From the NCBI GenBank assembly GCA_014376575.1, contig JACMRF010000093.1, forward strand, positions 1-11,163: 11,163 bases of DNA, in the 5' to 3' direction. How positions within the stretch are numbered: position 1 is the stretch's first letter; each line of letters opens with the position of its first letter. The notes beneath the pieces are model-generated. The model was not told where the DNA came from. It searched no databases and worked only from the letters and a program-made list of their open reading frames with translations. The position numbers were made by a program, and so were the translations under genes. Positions 1 through 7,549 of this stretch are shown here, piece by piece. Source of the DNA: Undibacterium sp. Its GTDB lineage: Bacteria; Pseudomonadota; Gammaproteobacteria; Burkholderiales; Burkholderiaceae.

Positions 1-593
1 CCTTGGTGTTCTATCCAGCTGAACAGGCCTTCTTCGCTCATTAATCGATTAATGAAGGCGAGATCACTTTCTTGATATTGGGTGGTGAGCGAGCGCCTTG
101 GATAGAGGCTTTCATCCAAGATATCTGAGCGCCAGGCGGCTACTAACTTGCCTTGACCTTGGTAGTCGACGAAGATGGATTTGAAGATGTCGAAGACGTT
201 CATGTCCTGATAGGTGGTGCTGTCACGGCGGTAGGCCATGAAGGCTGTCCAGGGTTCGACGGTGAGCTTGTAGCGCGCCATGCCACCGTTAGAACCTACC
301 GTTTGTATGTGCGTGATGTGGCCGTGAAACGGGCGCAGTTTTGTCCTGCTTTGGGCGGTTAGCAGCTCTAGTAATATTGGCTGGCCTAGGAGGGTTTTGA
401 GCTCGATATGGGCGTTGGTGGAGAGCGCAATAATTTCTAGCCGGAAGCCTTCGCTCAAACCTTCTGTGCCTTTGAAACTTTCCGCTAATAATTGCGTAGG
501 GCCCAATGGAGTGGTCAGGCGCAGCATGCGCTCGGTTTGGCTCCATGCGCCAAATAGGGAGAGAACTTGGCTGGAAAGTGTGCTGCTACTCAT
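1..593 (-). CDS. tssI: VgrG / TssI spike protein, N-terminal part (3' end outside window)
   Basis: VgrG trimers form the puncturing tip of the T6SS, sitting on the Hcp tube and carrying effectors. The reading frame opens at ATG 591-593 and stays open to base 1, giving 197 codons plus two bases; the rest of the gene lies off the left edge. Visible family features are an N-terminal stretch around residues 23-60 (RLTTPLG, LSEGFRLEI), FHGHI at 89-93, VEPW at 112-115, RRDSTTYQDMNVFDIF at 122-137 and the QYQESDLAFINRLMSEEGL block at 172-190. These match the gp27-like base domain of Rhs/Vgr-family proteins. A weak GGA lies about 7 bases upstream of the ATG. The gp5-like needle, any DUF2345 extension and any fused effector cannot be judged. 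It lies downstream of clpV on the same strand, after a 165-base spacer, so it may share that transcript or have its own promoter; I see no convincing one. Confidence 0.93.
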   Translation of the reverse strand, partial: MSSSTLSSQVLSLFGAWSQTERMLRLTTPLGPTQLLAESFKGTEGLSEGFRLEIIALSTNAHIELKTLLGQPILLELLTAQSRTKLRPFHGHITHIQTVGSNGGMARYKLTVEPWTAFMAYRRDSTTYQDMNVFDIFKSIFVDYQGQGKLVAAWRSDILDESLYPRRSLTTQYQESDLAFINRLMSEEGLFSWIEHQ

Positions 594-630
594 ATTTGAT
601 CCGAACACGTTATGATTTTTGGTTTCACTC

Positions 631-658
631 CGTGGGCACAAGATCATGCCCATCCTAC
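631..658. repeat. Small palindromic repeat-like element (GTAGGATGGGCA type)
   Basis: Read on the minus strand this begins GTAGGATGGGCA and ends TGCCCACG. A 6-bp perfect stem (633-638 with 647-652) flanks an 8-base loop. The pattern resembles a class of dispersed intergenic repeats I recall from many gamma- and betaproteobacterial genomes. Only one copy is in the window, so the repeat status is inferred from resemblance. It could form a hairpin in the RNA leading into vgrG. Confidence 0.45.
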
Positions 659-719
659 TTTTATTTTCTAGTAACTAGCTTTTACGCAGCACACCTTTAT
701 TGGCGTCTCGCGTAGGCTA

Positions 720-751
720 CGAACTGGTTTCCCGCCTGCGCGGGAATGACG
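720..751. repeat. REP-like palindrome downstream of clpV
   Basis: The core at 729-746 is a perfect 7-bp inverted repeat (TTCCCGC / GCGGGAA) with a 4-base loop. On the minus strand it reads CGTCATTCCCGCGCAGGCGG and onward, which resembles a widespread dispersed intergenic repeat of proteobacteria. It starts 8 bases after the clpV stop codon. No U-tract follows in the direction of clpV transcription, so it is not a canonical Rho-independent terminator, but the hairpin could stabilise the 3' end of the clpV message or weaken read-through into vgrG. Confidence 0.6.
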
Positions 752-758
752 TTTATTG

Positions 759-3488
759 TTACCTAACCGTGTACTTAAATTGACCCTGCTTGTTAGCGCT
801 GACTTTGATTTTGGTGATAAATGCACCTTCTGCCATTTTGGTAAGGACGCTTTCTGCGATTTCTGGCAACAGGGTTCCGTTGAGAATATTGTCGACGTTG
901 CGGGCACCGGAATCTACCTCAGTACAACGTGCTAATACCGCATCGACCAACGCATCGTCATAAGTGAATTCGGCTTTATGATTAATGTTGATACGCTTTT
1001 GTATGCGTGCTAGCTTCAAGCCGATAATCTGCACTAGCACTTCATCGGCGATTGGGTAGAACGGGATAACTTTTAATCTTCCTAAAAAAGCGGGCTTGAA
1101 CGATTTCATCAGTTGCGGGCGTATCTGTTCTTCTAACATCGCCGGCGTTGGTAAATCTTTTGTCTCTTTATTGAGGCACGCTTGCATCATGAGGCTAGAG
1201 GCCACGTTGGAGGTGAGGATGATGATGGTGTTTTTAAAATCGATCTCTCTTCCTTCTGCGTCATCGAGCACACCTTTATCAAATACCTGGAAAAATAATT
1301 CGAGTACATCAGGGTGGGCTTTTTCTACTTCGTCTAATAAGACCACACTGTAGGGATTGCGCCTGACCGCTTCTGTCAAGACACCGCCTTCGCCGTAGCC
1401 TACGTAACCTGGTGGCGAGCCCTTGAGCCCAGAGACACTGTGCGCCTCTTGGTATTCGCTCATATTGATGGTGACCAATTTGCGTTCACCGCCATATAGC
1501 ACATCAGCTAGGGCAAGTGCGGTTTCGGTCTTGCCTATGCCAGATGGGCCGACGAACAGGAAGACACCTTTAGGTTTATTCGGGTCGTCTAAGTTGGCGC
1601 GTGAGGTGCGCACGCGTTGGGCTACCGCTTCTATGGCGTGTGATTGGCCTAAAACGCGCTCTTGCAATAAGTTGTGCAGATTAAGGACCGTTTTGATTTC
1701 ATCCTTGACCATTTTACCTAGCGGAATTCCGGTCCACGCGGCAACGATTTCTGCCACGATGTGGCCATCGACTTGTACTGGCACCATCGGCGCATCGCCT
1801 TGCAATTGTTTGAGCTGATCGATGAGAGTTTCTAGTTCATTGGTCTCGCTATTGCTTTTTGATTCTTTGTTTTTTTTACTTACCTTAGCGGTATTTGTCG
1901 TCTTTTCGGTTGCAGCACTATCAGCGTTATTTTGTGTTGTTTCCAGTTTGGCGCGCAATGTCTTGATTTGCTCGGCTAAGGTTTTTTCTTGCTCCCAGCG
2001 GTTACTCGATGTAGCGCTCTCTGCTTGTAACACGGTAGATTGTTCACGTAATTCTTGCAGGCGAGTTGCATGTTTGGCGCCAGCACTTTGCTCTCTATCT
2101 AAGGAGCCAATTTCGGCAGTGATACGATCAAGTCTCTTGGCAATATTTTCTAATAAAACTGGTGTTGCATTTTGCCCCAGCGCGACTTTAGCGCAAGCGG
2201 TATCAAGCACACTGATAGCTTTGTCTGGCAGTTGGCGGCCACTAATGTAGCGATGCGACAGACGCACTGCCTCGGTGATGGCTTCATCGTAGACCCGTAC
2301 GCCGAAATGTTTTTCCATCAAAGGCGCCATCCCGCGCAACATGGCGCAGGCAAGCTCTTCAGAAGGCTCCTCCACTTTAACGACTTGAAAACGTCGAGCG
2401 AGTGCGGCATCTTTTTCAAAATATTTTTTATACTCGCTCCAGGTGGTGGCGGCAATGGTGCGCAACTCGCCGCGCGCCAAAGCTGGCTTAAGCAAGTTGG
2501 CTGCATCGTTTTGTCCGGCTTGTCCACCCGCACCGATCATGGTATGCGCCTCATCGATAAACAAGATGATCGCGTGTGGGCTTTTTTTGACTTCGTCGAT
2601 GACGTTTTTTAGACGGTTTTCAAACTCACCTTTGACACTGGCGCCGGCTTGTAGCAAGCCCATATCTAGCGTATGAATCTCGGCACCATGCAACACTTCA
2701 GGCACGTCCTTTTGTGCAATGCGAAGTGCCAGGCCTTCTACCACAGCAGTTTTTCCGACTCCCGCTTCGCCAGTCAGAATAGGATTATTTTGTCGGCGCC
2801 GCATAAGAATATCAATCGCCTGGCGAATCTCCATGTCGCGGCCAATCACGGGGTCAACTTTGCCATCGCGAGCACGCTGCGTGAGATTAGTAGTGAACTG
2901 GTCTAAGGATGGTGTATTGGAAATTGCGCGCTGCGTCAACTCGCCAACAGGATCACCGCCCGCGTCTACTTGATTACCGCCAGATGTACTCTCAATACCT
3001 TCACTCTCTTGCGAGCCAGCAGTCAGTTTCGTTAAATTGCGCTTTAAATCGTCTAGCTTAAATTTAACAAAAAACTTTGAGCCACGATACGCCAGTTGTG
3101 CCAGATCTGGCTCGGTCAACAATGCAAGTAAGAGGTGTGAACTGCGTATTTTTTGTTCTTTGCCGGCCTGAATATCCAGAGAAGCGATGAGCCAGGCATG
3201 TTCAAATAATTTGGGCAAATGCGCAGAGAAAACTGGTGTACGAGCATTGCCGGTCTTAAAACGACTCACCTCATTTCGCAAATCGGCTTCAAGGTTGGTT
3301 AGAACGATACCACATTGTCGTGCAATCAGAACGAAATCGGATTTTGGTTGCTCTAACAAAGCCAGGAAGAGATGTTCAATATCAACTTCGTATTGCCCCA
3401 GTCCGACGCAGATGGACGCAGCCCTGGTTGCGGCGGTGCGTGAAGTGTCGTTTAGCTTACTGATCAAGGTTTTGAGGTTGGTGCTCAT
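759..3488 (-). CDS. clpV: ClpV / TssH AAA+ ATPase, T6SS sheath disassembly
   Basis: This 909-residue protein is a Clp/HSP100 hexameric unfoldase that extracts TssC from contracted sheath so that TssB/TssC can be reused. The N-domain covers about residues 1-155. The first AAA+ module has Walker A GEAGVGKT (240-247), Walker B IILFIDEAH (307-315) and an ARR pair near 374-376. A coiled-coil middle domain runs about 450-575. The second module has Walker A GPSGIGKT (647-654), pore-loop GYVG (694-697), Walker B VVLLDEVEKAH (715-725) and the sensor-2 GAR (861-863). All ATPase motifs are intact. Length is near the upper end of what I expect for ClpV. The middle domain carries a polar, lysine-, serine-, threonine- and asparagine-rich stretch at about 517-550. 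An AAGGA lies 11 bases before the ATG, a longish spacing. It is separated from tssG by 91 bases without a visible terminator, so co-transcription is likely. Confidence 0.98.
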   Translation of the reverse strand: MSTNLKTLISKLNDTSRTAATRAASICVGLGQYEVDIEHLFLALLEQPKSDFVLIARQCGIVLTNLEADLRNEVSRFKTGNARTPVFSAHLPKLFEHAWLIASLDIQAGKEQKIRSSHLLLALLTEPDLAQLAYRGSKFFVKFKLDDLKRNLTKLTAGSQESEGIESTSGGNQVDAGGDPVGELTQRAISNTPSLDQFTTNLTQRARDGKVDPVIGRDMEIRQAIDILMRRRQNNPILTGEAGVGKTAVVEGLALRIAQKDVPEVLHGAEIHTLDMGLLQAGASVKGEFENRLKNVIDEVKKSPHAIILFIDEAHTMIGAGGQAGQNDAANLLKPALARGELRTIAATTWSEYKKYFEKDAALARRFQVVKVEEPSEELACAMLRGMAPLMEKHFGVRVYDEAITEAVRLSHRYISGRQLPDKAISVLDTACAKVALGQNATPVLLENIAKRLDRITAEIGSLDREQSAGAKHATRLQELREQSTVLQAESATSSNRWEQEKTLAEQIKTLRAKLETTQNNADSAATEKTTNTAKVSKKNKESKSNSETNELETLIDQLKQLQGDAPMVPVQVDGHIVAEIVAAWTGIPLGKMVKDEIKTVLNLHNLLQERVLGQSHAIEAVAQRVRTSRANLDDPNKPKGVFLFVGPSGIGKTETALALADVLYGGERKLVTINMSEYQEAHSVSGLKGSPPGYVGYGEGGVLTEAVRRNPYSVVLLDEVEKAHPDVLELFFQVFDKGVLDDAEGREIDFKNTIIILTSNVASSLMMQACLNKETKDLPTPAMLEEQIRPQLMKSFKPAFLGRLKVIPFYPIADEVLVQIIGLKLARIQKRININHKAEFTYDDALVDAVLARCTEVDSGARNVDNILNGTLLPEIAESVLTKMAEGAFITKIKVSANKQGQFKYTVR

Positions 3489-3579
3489 GTTGCAATTTGT
3501 CCTTATTTAATTTTCACACTCAAGATTTTTTACAAAAATATTAATGGATTTATGCTTTTGGCGTCTTATTCTGGGCTAG

Positions 3580-4662
3580 TTACAGGGCATGGATTTCATA
3601 TTTCACGTCATTTCTATTCTCTATGGCTTTTCCTGTAATCAGAAAACTATCCCAGCCTAGCCGCCCACCTAAACGCTCGGTAATCAAATTCATACTCTGC
3701 ACGTCTTGTTGCCGTAGGATGAGTTGAACTTCATATTCAAGACAAAGACTGCTAAACATCGCTAACATTTTCTCCAGCGACTTAGCGGCAGCACCCTCAG
3801 GTAAGAAGGTTTCATATTCTGATCGACTCAACGGCCCAATGCTAAGGCGCATACGCAAATCACGCTGCCACACTCTTGCGCCGACCATTGCCTCCGATCC
3901 CAGAGTGGCATTGACAGAGCCAAGCATGCTCTGTTGTTGTTGCGGGACGTCATACCAATGCCCAATAAATTGTTCGATCTCGATCCGAACAGAAAAGTAT
4001 TCACAAAGAATTTTCTGCATGTATGACACAGAAATTGGACGCTGCATGAGCGCAGCTGCGTAATAACCCGTTGATTCATCTCGAACGCCTTCGCCATCAA
4101 CAGTTAGCTTATTCTGCAAGGACTCGTGCCCCAAGCCTGCTAGAGATAATAACAACGGCAGGAAACGATCTTGGTTGCCTAGTTCGTATTTAAGCGCTAG
4201 CCTATACTTACGCCACGCCTGATAAAACAAAGCCACTGCGCGATTGGAAAATGTGTCCAGAAATGCCCTTGGACTTTCATCTTTTTCATATAGCACATGA
4301 TCAGCAATACGCTCGGTGTAATGTGCGGGCAACGCACCATTACCACCCAAAAAACCCATAAAAGAAGGCGTGATGCTGATATGACTAAGTTCGCCCCGCT
4401 GGAGTGCAGTTAATAAATCAGTGTCAGTTTTGTCTATAGTCGAGGGGTAAAAGGTGAGCGCCTCCAATTCACTGGCAGGAAAACTAAGGGAAGTTCTATT
4501 TTGAAAACGTAAAAACTCCGCTACTGCACTTTCATGTGACACACCATTTTTCTTCAACCAAAGCTCAAAAATTCGGACGGCTTGAAAGAACTGAAACCGA
4601 TAAGGCTTATTCAGCAATTGCTGAATTACACTAGGCTCAAATCTCCGTTTCTTGGCAAACAT
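3580..4662 (-). CDS. tssG: TssG, T6SS baseplate wedge subunit
   Basis: TssG (ImpH/VasB family) pairs with TssF and binds TssE and TssK to form the baseplate wedge in the cytoplasm. The 360-residue length fits the family. Recognisable segments are YRFQFFQAVRIFELW (21-35), FMGFLGGNGALPAHYTERI (101-119), FLDTFSNRAVALFYQAWRKY (134-153), QFIGHW (231-236) and the C-terminal LGWDSFL (335-341). The start codon lies 37 bases inside the end of tssF. A strong GGAGAGGAG at 4671-4679, 8 bases before the ATG, supports this start and lies wholly within tssF coding sequence. The overlap suggests coupled translation with tssF, in line with the joint TssF-TssG complex. Confidence 0.96.
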   Translation of the reverse strand: MFAKKRRFEPSVIQQLLNKPYRFQFFQAVRIFELWLKKNGVSHESAVAEFLRFQNRTSLSFPASELEALTFYPSTIDKTDTDLLTALQRGELSHISITPSFMGFLGGNGALPAHYTERIADHVLYEKDESPRAFLDTFSNRAVALFYQAWRKYRLALKYELGNQDRFLPLLLSLAGLGHESLQNKLTVDGEGVRDESTGYYAAALMQRPISVSYMQKILCEYFSVRIEIEQFIGHWYDVPQQQQSMLGSVNATLGSEAMVGARVWQRDLRMRLSIGPLSRSEYETFLPEGAAAKSLEKMLAMFSSLCLEYEVQLILRQQDVQSMNLITERLGGRLGWDSFLITGKAIENRNDVKYEIHAL

Positions 4663-6470
4663 CGCAGTAACTCCTCTCCAGTTTTGTTAGACACGATAAT
4701 GAGTTGAGTAAAACTATTTGCAGTTACATACAGGCCTAAGAATCTATCCACAATGTGTGCAAATACGTGGATACCACTTCCCACAAAACTCGCTTCATCG
4801 ATGGTGAGACGTACTTCTATTCCTCGCACCAAACAGGCAAAAGGATTACCTGGCAACCAGGCTTTTGCGGGCTTATGCTCAATACCAATAACACCACTAA
4901 TTTGGCGTTGTGACGTTGCCGAGCGTGGAAGATCGTACAAACGGAGCATTTCCTGAAATGCTTCCAAACCACCTTTCGACAAGGACAAATGATTCAGTGA
5001 CAAATGAGAAATCAATCGCCAATGCGCGCCACGACCCCTCTCAAAACGATATGATTCAGTTGGCTTACGCAAAAAACTGATCGAACTCACCATCGATCCA
5101 CCTTCCAGAAATAAATCCCCCGCTGGCAAGCCATAGGCGAGTGACGCCGGCAGATCGCGGTTGCAGCAGGTAAGGTCGATGCTCAAAGTTTGCGTCTCTA
5201 CCACCGCAGGATCAAAATTAATATCTACAATAGATATCTCAGTTTCATATCCAGGACTTTTTAACGCCACCATCTCATCTCGATGTGCAACCCAATAATG
5301 TCCAGATATATCGGCAGTCTCACCATGCCGGAGAGAATAAAAAGGTCGAAATTCAGTGACAGATTCACCCTGAGGCGTCTGCCTAACCAATTTTACCGAA
5401 TCTATGCTGTGAATTTCATACGCAAATGCGCGTCTTGAATCGGCAATGACAGGATAATGCGCACCCGTATGCGTCAAGCGTATTGGATCTCCACGCTGCT
5501 TAAATAAGTTGATCACTGGAGTGCAACCTAGCAATAAATTATTTGCCGACAAGTTACTAAGCAGACGTGCCATGTTCGAATCTGCACGTAAGCCGCTCAA
5601 TACCAAATGTAAGATAATTGATTTACAGGTACTTGGTAGTAGCGGATTGATCACCTCCAGATCGATATCAAAAAAATTAAATTTTTCTGAAAAAGTAAAA
5701 TATTCTGTCAATAAACGATATGCTGGATGCGAACGTGCCGAAAAAGAAATGAGCGAATCTTCTTCGTCAAAGCCAACACTTTTTATCGGAATATTTTTTA
5801 ATGGTAGCCATCGACCGGTTTGCTCAACTTCTACGTAAGCACATACAGTATGCATGAACAAGCTGTCTCGCAATCCGGCACAAAATGAAGATTCGCCGTC
5901 AATAAATGTCCGCAATGCTGTAATGTTTAAACCAGAAAAACCCACTTGCTCCGAAGTTACATCAATCTTAATACTAATAGTAGAGCTTGCCTTAGGCGGC
6001 AATGATATCGATTCTGGTGGATTCGCAATTGCATCGAATCGAACATATTTCAGATGAACAGGAGCAACTACTACGTCGTACACTGTTTTGAATTTACAAG
6101 GGGCACCTTTTACCGGACGTGTTGTTAACTCCGTGCCCCGGACAATCTTTGTCGCCGTCGTCAATTGCTTGGCGGCGCCGCTAAAATCGAGTCTAGCTAT
6201 TGAACATGATGGAAATGGGCGTAGATAATGTGGATAGAGCACATCAAATAGTGCTTCTGTGAACTCGGGATAATCATCATCGAGTCGTTTTGAAATCCGT
6301 GAATTAAGTAAAGCAAATGACTGTATCATTCGCTCGATATGTGGGTCTTCACATACTTCACCCACCATCAGCAGACGACCTGCTATTTTTGGATAACGCT
6401 CGGAAAATTCTCGAGAATAGCGCCTCAAAAATCCAAGTTCACGTTCGTAATACGGTAGCAATTCATCCAT
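4626..6470 (-). CDS. tssF: TssF, T6SS baseplate wedge subunit
   Basis: TssF (ImpG/VasA family) is the large wedge protein of the baseplate, working with TssG, TssE and TssK. The 614-residue length is typical. Family segments include the N-terminal MDELLPYYERELGFLRR (1-17), DPHIERMIQSFALLNSRI (42-59), LYPHYLRPFPS (78-88), CTPVINLF (316-323), WRLISHLSLNHLSL (484-497) and the C-terminal FVGSGIHVFAHIVDRFLGLY (562-581). The start overlaps the tssE stop by 8 bases; only a weak GGTGG lies upstream, so translation is probably coupled to tssE. Its last 37 bases overlap tssG. No truncation or frameshift is visible. Confidence 0.97.
   Translation of the reverse strand: MDELLPYYERELGFLRRYSREFSERYPKIAGRLLMVGEVCEDPHIERMIQSFALLNSRISKRLDDDYPEFTEALFDVLYPHYLRPFPSCSIARLDFSGAAKQLTTATKIVRGTELTTRPVKGAPCKFKTVYDVVVAPVHLKYVRFDAIANPPESISLPPKASSTISIKIDVTSEQVGFSGLNITALRTFIDGESSFCAGLRDSLFMHTVCAYVEVEQTGRWLPLKNIPIKSVGFDEEDSLISFSARSHPAYRLLTEYFTFSEKFNFFDIDLEVINPLLPSTCKSIILHLVLSGLRADSNMARLLSNLSANNLLLGCTPVINLFKQRGDPIRLTHTGAHYPVIADSRRAFAYEIHSIDSVKLVRQTPQGESVTEFRPFYSLRHGETADISGHYWVAHRDEMVALKSPGYETEISIVDINFDPAVVETQTLSIDLTCCNRDLPASLAYGLPAGDLFLEGGSMVSSISFLRKPTESYRFERGRGAHWRLISHLSLNHLSLSKGGLEAFQEMLRLYDLPRSATSQRQISGVIGIEHKPAKAWLPGNPFACLVRGIEVRLTIDEASFVGSGIHVFAHIVDRFLGLYVTANSFTQLIIVSNKTGEELLRCLPRNGDLSLV
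4671..4679 (-). promoter_or_regulatory. tssG ribosome binding site inside tssF
   Basis: Minus-strand GGAGAGGAG ends 8 bases before the tssG ATG and is embedded in the last codons of tssF. It is the most purine-rich Shine-Dalgarno-like site in the cluster. It fixes the tssG start and makes the 37-base gene overlap functional rather than an annotation artefact. Confidence 0.75.
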
Positions 6471-6963
6471 TTCTCATACCACCACGTGTTGATCTGCGCC
6501 CTTTACTAATCGAATAATGCAAGCTCGATGGCTGTAAAACAGCATCAAAACTGACAGGCTCTTGCGCTGGATGAACGACAAGTAAGGCAGAAATAGCAAA
6601 ATTCAGTCTATTGATTGATCCTTCTTGCACTTCCAGTTCGGCACTTACATTTTGCAAACGTGGTTCGTGCCTCGCGATAGTTTGCTCCAAAGAGCGGCAA
6701 ATAAAAGCTCTATCATCGGTACTTGCCAAGCTGAGCCCAGCAAAATCATTTAAGCCGTAGGTAACAATGGATTTTCCGCATTCAGGATATGACAACAAAA
6801 TATTTTCCGGAATCACTTTCCTCGTATTGAGCAATGCTTCCAAATCTCTCGCAACAGAATCCTTCAAGTCCTCCATGGAAAGGCGCGCCACAATATCATT
6901 CGATGGGAGATGCTTATATCCCGTCAATAATTTATCCAAAAGCCCTGGAGCAAAACCTTGCAT
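6463..6963 (-). CDS. tssE: TssE, gp25-like T6SS baseplate protein
   Basis: TssE resembles phage T4 gp25 and links the baseplate wedge to the first sheath ring. The 166-residue protein has the conserved RDLEALLNTR (39-48), LLSYPECGKSIVTYGLNDF (56-74), a HEPRL segment (99-103) and FDAVL (139-143). The C-terminal 20 residues (SKGRRSTRGG and onward) are basic and glycine-rich and look unstructured. A GGGA about 10 bases upstream supports the ATG. The gene starts 15 bases after the U-tract of the terminator-like hairpin that follows hcp, so its supply probably depends on read-through. No tagJ gene lies between hcp and tssE. Confidence 0.95.
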   Translation of the reverse strand: MQGFAPGLLDKLLTGYKHLPSNDIVARLSMEDLKDSVARDLEALLNTRKVIPENILLSYPECGKSIVTYGLNDFAGLSLASTDDRAFICRSLEQTIARHEPRLQNVSAELEVQEGSINRLNFAISALLVVHPAQEPVSFDAVLQPSSLHYSISKGRRSTRGGMRNG

Positions 6964-6977
6964 TGTTCAACATTCCC

Positions 6978-7009
6978 AAAAAAATACCGCGGCACTACAG
7001 CTGCCGCGG
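6978..7009 (-). terminator. Terminator-like hairpin with U-tract between hcp and tssE
   Basis: In the direction of transcription, CCGCGGCA (7002-7009 on the plus-strand numbering) pairs perfectly with TGCCGCGG (6987-6994) over 8 GC-rich base pairs with a 7-base loop, followed by TA and seven U residues (6978-6984). This is a textbook Rho-independent terminator shape, starting 12 bases after the hcp stop codon. Because the next T6SS genes are needed and have no obvious promoter in the 58-base gap, it probably terminates only part of the transcripts, leaving more hcp/sheath message than baseplate message, or protects the hcp 3' end. Confidence 0.85.
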
Positions 7010-7021
7010 ATTTAAAAAAAA

Positions 7022-7513
7022 TTACGCTGTTTTATTGGTCGATAAATTCCAACCGCCGGAAGTATTACCGCCAGAACCACCAGACACTTTTTGTTGAATG
7101 TATTTCCATTTAACTTGAGAAAACTTCAAACGAACTTCTTCTTGAAGGATATCGCCAGGCGCAACGGAAGGAGAAACACCGCTGATTAAGACATTCTCCA
7201 ATTCAATTTCAAAATACTTAATACGCTCACCTTGCGCATCTGCTCGCATGAATTCAAATTTTGCTTTAGGAATTGTTTTTCCTGATGAGCTATTTTGAAG
7301 TAGTAACGGTGTTGATAAATCAGCTAATTTCGACAACACTATGTCTTTATGTTCACAACGTTCAGCTGTGTGGCCACCGCCAGTTGATGCAGTTGCAGAT
7401 TTAGGCTGCAAAACTTGCCACTCTACCGCTTTGCATTCAATCCAGTCTTTATGTGCGGTATCTGTTGATTCACCTTTGATACCATCAATATGCAGATAAA
7501 CGTCAATTGCCAT
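7022..7513 (-). CDS. hcp: Hcp / TssD, T6SS tube protein
   Basis: Hcp forms stacked hexamer rings that make the inner tube propelled by sheath contraction, and small effectors can travel in its lumen. The 163-residue protein resembles the P. aeruginosa Hcp1 class: it starts MAIDVYLHIDGIKGEST, has an SGKTIPKAKFEF segment (about 77-88), FEIELENVLISGVS (about 101-114) and the closing GGWN (residues 153-156). There is no C-terminal toxin extension, and no signal peptide, as expected. An AGGA at 7523-7526 lies 9 bases before the ATG. The gene follows tssC after 36 bases and is followed by a strong terminator-like hairpin, which fits its need for high expression. Confidence 0.98.
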   Translation of the reverse strand: MAIDVYLHIDGIKGESTDTAHKDWIECKAVEWQVLQPKSATASTGGGHTAERCEHKDIVLSKLADLSTPLLLQNSSSGKTIPKAKFEFMRADAQGERIKYFEIELENVLISGVSPSVAPGDILQEEVRLKFSQVKWKYIQQKVSGGSGGNTSGGWNLSTNKTA

Positions 7514-7549
7514 TTTCTATATTCCTAGTTAAGTGTTACGTTAAAAAAA

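Noticed and set aside
669..679. CTAGTAACTAG palindrome in the clpV-vgrG spacer
   Set aside because: Five-base arms are too short to separate from chance.
1423..1818. Plus-strand 131-codon frame
   Set aside because: Antisense to the second ClpV AAA+ module; no independent support.
1822..2250. Plus-strand 142-codon frame with a hydrophobic N-terminus
   Set aside because: It is wholly antisense to the ClpV middle domain. The hydrophobic look comes from reading Lys/Glu/Ser-rich codons backwards; there is no ribosome site or family resemblance.
2172..2612. Plus-strand 146-codon frame
   Set aside because: Antisense to the first AAA+ module of ClpV, whose motifs are fully conserved on the other strand.
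3489..3579. Possible separate clpV promoter in the tssG-clpV gap
   Set aside because: Only poor -35/-10 matches are present in an AT-rich spacer, and no terminator precedes it, so read-through from tssG is the simpler reading.
7514..7549. Possible terminator between tssC and hcp
   Set aside because: There is a T7 run after the tssC stop on the transcribed strand but no stem directly before it; the nearest short stem is about 40 bases away.
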